Assembly: GCF_050947875.1 (NCBI RefSeq) | Contig: NC_134569.1 | Coordinates: 38,729,277-38,793,276, forward strand | Direction of reading: 5' to 3' | Length of the DNA: 64,000 nt | DNA from: Dermacentor variabilis | Taxonomy: Eukaryota > Arthropoda > Arachnida > Ixodida > Ixodidae | Part shown: positions 58,300 to 64,000 of the stretch, piece by piece | Numbering within the stretch: the stretch's first letter is position 1 | How the letters are laid out: every line of letters begins with the position of its first letter | Program-made: the position numbers and the translations under genes | Notes under the pieces: model-generated | The model's database searches: none | Seen by the model: only the letters and a program-made list of their open reading frames with translations | What the model was told of the DNA's origin: nothing

Positions 58300-59920
58300 C
58301 CTGTTGCAAAAAATTTGTCGCGCTCTTTCTCGACGTGAAAGGCGCATATGACAACGTTGCACATGACACCATCATCAACTCCTTGGAGGCTATCAGAATC
58401 GGCGGCCGCATGCTTCGCTGGTTATCCGACTATATGACTCGCCAGTATTTTTTTGGACAAACGAAAGATGGCCCCCCAGCTGAACATTACACCTACTGCG
58501 GCGCGCTTCAAGGAGGAGTATTGAGTCCCGTATTGTTCAATGTGACACTCACTGGAGTAGCTGAAGTTTTACCTAAAACAATCTACCTTTCGATATACGC
58601 AGTTGACATCGGCCTTTGGACGCCTGCGGTAACTCGCCTTCAGGTTCGCTCGCGATTGAAGCGGGCAGCAACTTTGACATCGCATACCTTCCAACACAAA
58701 GCTTGACTGTATCGACCAAGAAATGTGCATTGACTGCATTGATGCGTAAACCTATGACACCATACCCAGTCTCCATTAAAGAACACGCTATCACCTATGG
58801 AAAGACCCATCGATTCTTGGGTGTAATAATTGACCGAAATCTTCCTGAAGCCCTCATTCCACGTACCTGAATAAAAAACTATCGTCGATTGCCCATGTAC
58901 TGCGGTTCAGGTGCGGGAAAACATGGGGCACATCTGTATGCTCCATGCTTCAGTTGTGCAGAGCTTTATTCCTAGGGTGTCTACGCTACAGCCTTCATGT
59001 GTTGTCCAGTACGTGCAAGTCAAATAATCGGTCATTGGAGAGCTTACATGGTCAAGGATTTCGCACGTGTTTAGGACTTCCTCGCTGTGCGTCAACAGCT
59101 GCAACAATCGTGCTCGCCAAAAATAATCTCATCCAAACATACGTTGCTGTGGATTGCCTCAGGACGCATATCCGTCATATTTCCCGCGTCCCTGATCGTC
59201 ACTTGGCGTTCTTTCCATCGCAGAGACCTCGTGTAACGTTTTCTGAAGTTATAATCACCCATACAGATTGTCTTCCATTAGGATGCATACCAGCAGCAAG
59301 GCCTTCATTACCCTTGTGGTGTCTCCAATAGCCTCAGGTGCACCTAAGTATTCCGGGTGCAAAAAAGAAGGTTTATCACCGAAAAATAGTTCTGAAATAG
59401 GTGGCATTGCCATTAACCGATTAGATATACGGGGACCGAATACGCATATATATACCAATGGTTCAGTCTCACTTACCAGCTCTTCAGGTGCCGTTGCCAT
59501 TCTGACTACGAAAACCACAATAAAATTCAAGCTGTCCCACATGACAACATCAACAGCGGCAGAGCTTGCTGCCCTGCGTGCTGCTGTCAAATACCTCCTG
59601 CAAGAGACACCCACAAATGGGACATTTCTTGCGACTGTAGGGCAGCACTTCAGAGTCTGCATTTTTCCCTTTAGCATATAGTACTCATGAGCAGCTGACA
59701 TATGAAATAAGAGAAGGGCGCAACCAAGTCGACGGGCATGAAATTATGGTCCAGTGGCTACCTGCACATACCGGCATTGCTGGTAATGACCTCGCCGCCG
59801 AAGCCACCCGGTCTGCCCATCTGGAAGCCTTCACCAATTCCAATCCCCTTATGAAGAACCGACGCTGCAAGAAAGCTTCATATCGTGGCTAAAGCTATGA
59901 CACACAAATACTGGTCTTCT
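58300..59920 (+). pseudogene. 5'-truncated LINE ORF2 (RT to RNase H)
   Basis: Coding similarity starts just before RT motif A (LFLDVKGAYDNVAHD, 58323 on). Motif B reads ALQGGVLSPVLFN and motif C YAVD at 58596-58607 instead of YADD. After frame changes come KTHRFLGVIIDRNL, MLQLCRALFLGCLRYSLHVL, LGLPRCASTAATIVLA and the RNase H start IYTNGSVSLTSSSGA, where Asn (59457-59459) replaces the first catalytic Asp. TSTAAELAALRAA follows, then near 59745 MVQWLPAHTGIAGNDLAAEA. It stops abruptly at 59921 against a SINE. The VKGAYDNV motif puts it in the family of the 42-46 kb element. Confidence 0.85.
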
Positions 59921-59921
59921 C

Positions 59922-60065
59922 CAAGGGGTTCTTTAACGAGCCCCTAAATCTAAGTACACGAGCGTTCGGAGTACGGAGTCGGAAGGCGGCCCGCCGCGGC
60001 CGGGATCGAAGCCGCGACCTTGAGCTCAGCAGCGCAACACCATAGCCGCTGCGATATACAACTAC
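59922..60065 (-). mobile_element. tRNA-derived SINE, minus strand, 3'-truncated
   Basis: GGGGTTCTTTAACGAGCCCC, TAAATCTAAGTACACGAGCG, GCCGCGGCCGGGATCGAAGC and CAACACCATAGCCGCTGCGA are the reverse complement of SINE body, box B region and tRNA-like head. The 3' part beyond GGGGTTC is missing at the LINE junction. Confidence 0.75.
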
Positions 60066-60541
60066 GGGTGAGTGTCTTGTGGACGTCTATATCACAAGGA
60101 CACCGCGGCCCTTTCTGACTCGGGCAGCAGTCACTCACTCTGCTTACACGTCCGTCATTTTCGGAAACGCGTGTACATTACCTTGGAAGCTTAAGCCCAT
60201 GACATTCGTCCACGATAACTACGGTTCAAAGCACAGAAATTGTAACCTGTTATTCACCTGCTGGCAACATGACGCGCGCATTTTATGAAGCGCTGTTTCC
60301 GAAGTGCACTGCGCATTCGGCATCCTTCTACGAAAACGTGCCCACGTCAGCCTAGAAGGAATATGCGCGCCTGCCGCCTGCGCCAGAGCCATATCGACAT
60401 GACTCGTTGCATGTTCACTCAAAGATTTTCGTTGCACTTGGAAAATTGGGACAGACAGCGACTAAGGTGTAACGCGCAGACAAGCCACAGCGCTGCTGTT
60501 TGTCTTTCGCTGCTCTTAGAAACACTGCTACAAATAATGAA

Positions 60542-60770
60542 ACTAAATAAAGAATTTTGGCTTTTTCGGTGCCACAACCACGATCTGATCAAGAGGCACG
60601 CCGTAGTGGGAGACTCCGGAATAAGTTGGACCACCTCGTCTTCTTTAACCTGCACCTAAATATAAGTATACGAGTGTTTTCGCCCCCATCAAACGCCGCG
60701 GCCGGGATTCGATCCCGCAATCCTGTGCTTAGCAGCCCAACTCCATAGCCACTAAGCAGCCAGGGTAGGT
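60542..60770 (-). mobile_element. full-length tRNA-derived SINE with exact target duplication
   Basis: In plus orientation: TTCGGTGCCACAACCACGAT, GAGGCACGCCGTAGTGGGAG, GCACCTAAATATAAGTATAC, box B complement GGATTCGATCC (60705-60715), CCATAGCCACTAAGC and the head. AAATAATGAA is found at 60532-60541 and again at 60771-60780, an exact 10-bp target-site duplication. Confidence 0.88.
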
Positions 60771-60780
60771 AAATAATGAA

Positions 60781-61163
60781 CCCGCACCAACTTTCTCACT
60801 TCTTGGGTGCTTAGTTTTCTGTGAGAATTAGATGACAATGGAACGAGTACGTTTCTTTCCCCCAAACGTTAAACCTAACGGGTGCCTCATCACAGGATGC
60901 AAGAGATCTTTGTGGCGTAATGTGCCCTGACCAATCGATCATAAACATTTTCCAAGCTTGAAATTAATATTTCCTTGAAAAGTCTCGCAGCAGGTGCAAG
61001 GGTGCATCTTCTCATTGTGCTGCTCGTAAATATAAGAAAAAGCAATATTTTAGGATGCTTTGCAAGGCGCAGATTTTAAGTCAGTACAGCAAAGAGCTTC
61101 TAATCTCGCTGTAACAACGTGTAAGTTTCAAAATATGCCAAGAGCAGCACAACGCTTCTTAGA
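60781..61163. other. unassigned span
   Basis: AT-rich; no gene or repeat recognised. Confidence 0.35.
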
Positions 61164-61475
61164 ATGAATATGTGTAAAAACAGATTCGGAAATGATTCCT
61201 TTTGTTTCAACACCTTCGCGCCTGGATGCAGCAGGCCCTGGCAGTTTTTCAAGACATACCAAGGGGCATCATCCAGCGTTTTCAAGCAAAGGCACCACCA
61301 TCTTTGCTACACTTATAGGTGTGTAGGCTGGCGGCCTTGTTTTCTACAAAATTACTCAGTGATCAAACATATTATAGACAAATGTCCTCATTACAACAAG
61401 TATACATGTCATCAAGACCACAGTACCATTAAGAAAACCAACATTTCTGACTTTCTATGCCTATTCTACTAGCCA
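61164..61475 (+). pseudogene. possible LINE C-terminal remnant
   Basis: The 102-codon frame ends VIKHIIDKCPHYNKYTC and TIKKTNISDFLCLFY. HIIDKCPHYNK fits the Cys-His end module of the LINEs here (QHLLCDCPHYN at 46 kb). The preceding Cys pair is unclear (CVGWRPC) and the rest does not align, so this is tentative. Confidence 0.3.
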
Positions 61476-61529
61476 TTAGACCACAATTGCACGTACACTT
61501 CTATCGTACCAACACCCACTACCTTTTTA

Positions 61530-61690
61530 ACCGCCGTGGTGACCTAGTTGTTTTGACGTTGTATAAGCCCGAGGGCGCGGGATAAAATTCCGGTAGCAGA
61601 GGCAGCATTTCGATGCAGTGAAATGCAAAAACGGCCGTGTACGGCGCCTGTGTGCAAGTTAAAGAGCCTCAGCTGGTCATATATATATAT
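61530..61690 (+). mobile_element. tRNA-derived SINE, plus strand, degraded
   Basis: ACCGCCGTGGTGACCTAG (head), GCGGGATAAAATTCCGGTAG (degraded box B), AGTGAAATGCAAAAACGGCC and CAAGTTAAAGAGCCTCAGCT follow the SINE order, ending at a short (TA)n. Truncated at the 3' end. Confidence 0.65.
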
Positions 61691-63335
61691 GTTATTTGGT
61701 TTGATCAACTACATCGTAGCCTCATAGAGACTATGCACATATAAATGGGAAATAGGAAGGAAACTGTAATACAGATGTGAATGCAGCATGCTCAATATAA
61801 CCAAGACATTAAGGGATGAGGTCAAATACAATCGGATATTCCAACGTCCGAAGTGAACCAAGAAGCTGAAGATTTGCTATCGAAATCGAAACTCCAACAG
61901 AGGTAAGCGGCACGCTGATTAACAGTGAGACAGGCCCTAGGGCCGCCCTACGGGAGTGTCAGCTCTTCACCTATGGTGAGCAGGACACCATAGGGAACTT
62001 CGTCGCAGTGTTAGGTGTTATCCTTCAATTGAGCCACTCATCAGCCATATTGCATACTTTCCAAGACTACCGTACTTGTCCCACTGGGAATCGGTGGGCT
62101 TTTGGCGAGGTTATTTGATCGACAGTTCGCAAGTCTTTAAGTATACAAAACAGGGCGACAAAGAATTTCAGTGACAGCGCATTTCTTTTAGCGCGAAATG
62201 TCTGTTCTGAACAAATCAAAGTGGGGAACAAATTAGGGCTATTTGATTTCTGAACAGAACTATAGGTCACTGCAGAAGCTGAGGCCACGAAAGTAACAAA
62301 GAGGTGTACAAGTAGCATCGCGGTCGGCGAGGCGCCTTAAAAAGAGCGGCTCTCCGATTTTGTGGCACTGCTTAGAGTCTGTATCTTTCTGTACACTCTT
62401 TGCTGCCGCGAATATGCGGCCCCGTCAATAAATGTCAATTTCCTCGCTCGGCACGCCGCAGAGCGACTCCGTCTCGCCGACGCGACTAGCGCGCGGTCGC
62501 GGCGTTCCTTGCGCGTTTCGAAGACCCCACCTTGCCTCTCTTTCCCTGTAAGAAAAAAATTTTCCGCTTAGCGCAGTGTTCGCAATGCATTACCAATGAG
62601 CTCAGCAGTGAACAGTGTTGGGCCTCATGCGCTCTTGAACGAGTGACGCTCCTCATTGAGTCGCTATTTTACCATGTGGCAACTTACATATATAGTATAA
62701 GTTTAACTGGTTGTTTCCGGAGGCACTCCTGCGAAGCCGTAACATTCGTTTAAGAAAGAAACTAAGCTTTGTCGTGACAATAAGTACGTACCTATAGTGT
62801 GAACACAGCTGGAATAACGCTACACGCCGCGAAGACGTCATGGCCGCGTCACGGTAACGCGTCCCTAACAGGGAAAGGCTAACCGTTCTGCAGGCACTCA
62901 CAACAAAGTTTCTTCACTCACTCACTAAAGTCATTCGTCTGCGCAAAGCGTCATTGTCGTTTTAAGCAACCATTAGGGTGCTCCGACAACGCTCTCAATA
63001 AACAGAGCGTTCCACTACCGTCACTTCGTGCATGACCAGATCCCCTTTACCTGGAAACTAATGTTTCACCTTACCCTTTCTGGAATCGAAACTATTAGAC
63101 TATTTCATTTAGCCATACCTATATTTAAAAGCAAATGTGCGAAGCATTGTTTGCCAAATGATGATTAAATTACTTAATAAAAAAGGTTATTATTTAACAA
63201 TGCAGTCCGATAGGAATTAGGAATGTTTTTCGTCGCAGATTGTGTTGCAAGGACCTTTGATAGCGCTTTGTTTTCACGACGGCAGTATATATCGTGCTGC
63301 AACATTATTTCATAGCAGTGTGTTTGCCAGCGAGC
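61691..63335. other. unassigned span
   Basis: No gene or known repeat recognised; short frames only. Confidence 0.35.
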
Positions 63336-63653
63336 ATGTATTTAGGGTCCATGCCGTTGACATATCCTGTATATTTTACCGAGATTCCACTCTTTTACGT
63401 TACTGAACCCGTTTTCAATAGAATGTCATCGTTATTTCTAGAAAATGGGTATGTAGTCCTTGTCAAATATTTTAGTCCTAGTCAGTCGTTCCTACGTGAA
63501 TATCAGACCACATTTTTTTTTCATAACTGTGTTATTATGTTTGACAAGCTAGAGTTTCGTGCACTCGTGGTGTCTATGTTTATCCAATGGTTATCGAGTT
63601 CCTCTCAAGTCGAAAACGTCAGTTTCCTCGAAAGCATGTCTTCATTGTTTTGA
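63336..63653 (+). CDS. unrecognised 105-codon open frame
   Basis: ATG at 63336 begins MYLGSMPLTYPVYFTEIP and the frame ends ENVSFLESMSSLF with TGA. It is hydrophobic and aromatic (Phe/Tyr/Leu/Val), with no clear membrane segments, domain or repeat. An open frame of this length in AT-rich DNA is somewhat unusual, which is why it is listed. It could be an exon, a degraded element or chance; no start or splice signals support it. Confidence 0.2.
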   Translation: MYLGSMPLTYPVYFTEIPLFYVTEPVFNRMSSLFLENGYVVLVKYFSPSQSFLREYQTTFFFHNCVIMFDKLEFRALVVSMFIQWLSSSSQVENVSFLESMSSLF

Positions 63654-64000
63654 CAAAAATTAGGATTGAAATAGAAGTTGGAACTTCCGTGTACCTTTCT
63701 AACTATAGAGAAATTTGCCAATGGCATTAATGCTCTGTAAAAGCAGCACCGAGAATACGTGAGACCAACGACCAGCGCTCCTATAGTAACGGCGAGCAGG
63801 AAACAAGCGTGATTGCTTTGTTAAAGCATCGTATTTTGCGAGCAATCAATAAAATAACAATTAACAATGCAAGCAAAACAAATTAACAAAAATATACTAC
63901 TCATTCGCGATGCGAGCGAGGGGAAACGCTTTTTTGGCGGCCAGTGTGTCCAAATTGCACGCGAAGTTGGATGTATCAAACCCTGTTGATGTCATGCAAA
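63654..64000. other. unassigned span at right edge
   Basis: AT-rich, with AACAATTAACAATGC-type words near 63850-63890; nothing recognised. Confidence 0.35.

Overview
This is eukaryotic DNA, almost certainly from a hard tick (Ixodidae, probably a metastriate genus). The evidence is the repeat content: several decayed non-LTR retrotransposons (LINEs) encoding RNase H and a C-terminal zinc-binding motif, tRNA-derived SINEs of the general tick (Ruka-like) design, a TTAA-flanked MITE, foldback palindromes, and long (TA)n, (ATT)n and (CT)n arrays. There is no bacterial-type gene organisation. Nearly all long reading frames are retrotransposon-derived or are artefacts of microsatellites. The host assignment and family names are inferences from recalled sequence patterns, not database results. 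LAYOUT. 1-3 kb: a LINE 3' end with an (AAC)n tail, then a decayed CR1/L2-like reverse transcriptase (RT) split by a SINE that itself carries a foldback palindrome. 4.2-5.7 kb: a minus-strand LINE fragment (RT C-terminus, linker, RNase H). 7.3-8.2 kb: two inverted copies of a GGGTGTTTCACG-ended element around a (TA)n array. 9.7-15.5 kb: a near-perfect palindrome, an endonuclease remnant, two SINEs and two LINE 3' ends. 16-17 kb: two (ATT)n arrays. 17.7-23.9 kb: a SINE, then the best element of the window, a near-complete I-like LINE (ORF1 with zinc knuckles; ORF2 with endonuclease, RT and RNase H) ending in TGAC repeats and bounded by an exact 12-bp target-site duplication. 24-41 kb: mostly unassigned DNA with a TTAA MITE (28.1-28.6 kb), palindromes, an RTE-like LINE tail (30.0-30.2 kb) and a minus-strand RT fragment (35.3-36.2 kb). 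41.9-46.5 kb: a 5'-truncated LINE running from ORF1 to its 3' UTR, facing a second LINE copy tail to tail (46.55-47.07 kb). 48-58 kb: unassigned, partly CpG-rich sequence holding the best, still weak, candidates for host promoters and exons. 58.3-60.8 kb: another decayed LINE followed by two SINEs. 61-64 kb: one more SINE and unassigned AT-rich DNA. HOW THE PARTS RELATE. SINEs depend on LINE proteins for mobility, and the window records repeated rounds of such insertion, including nesting. Every LINE copy seen here is broken by frameshifts, stops, truncation or loss of catalytic residues, so none looks able to move on its own. No complete host gene could be demonstrated.
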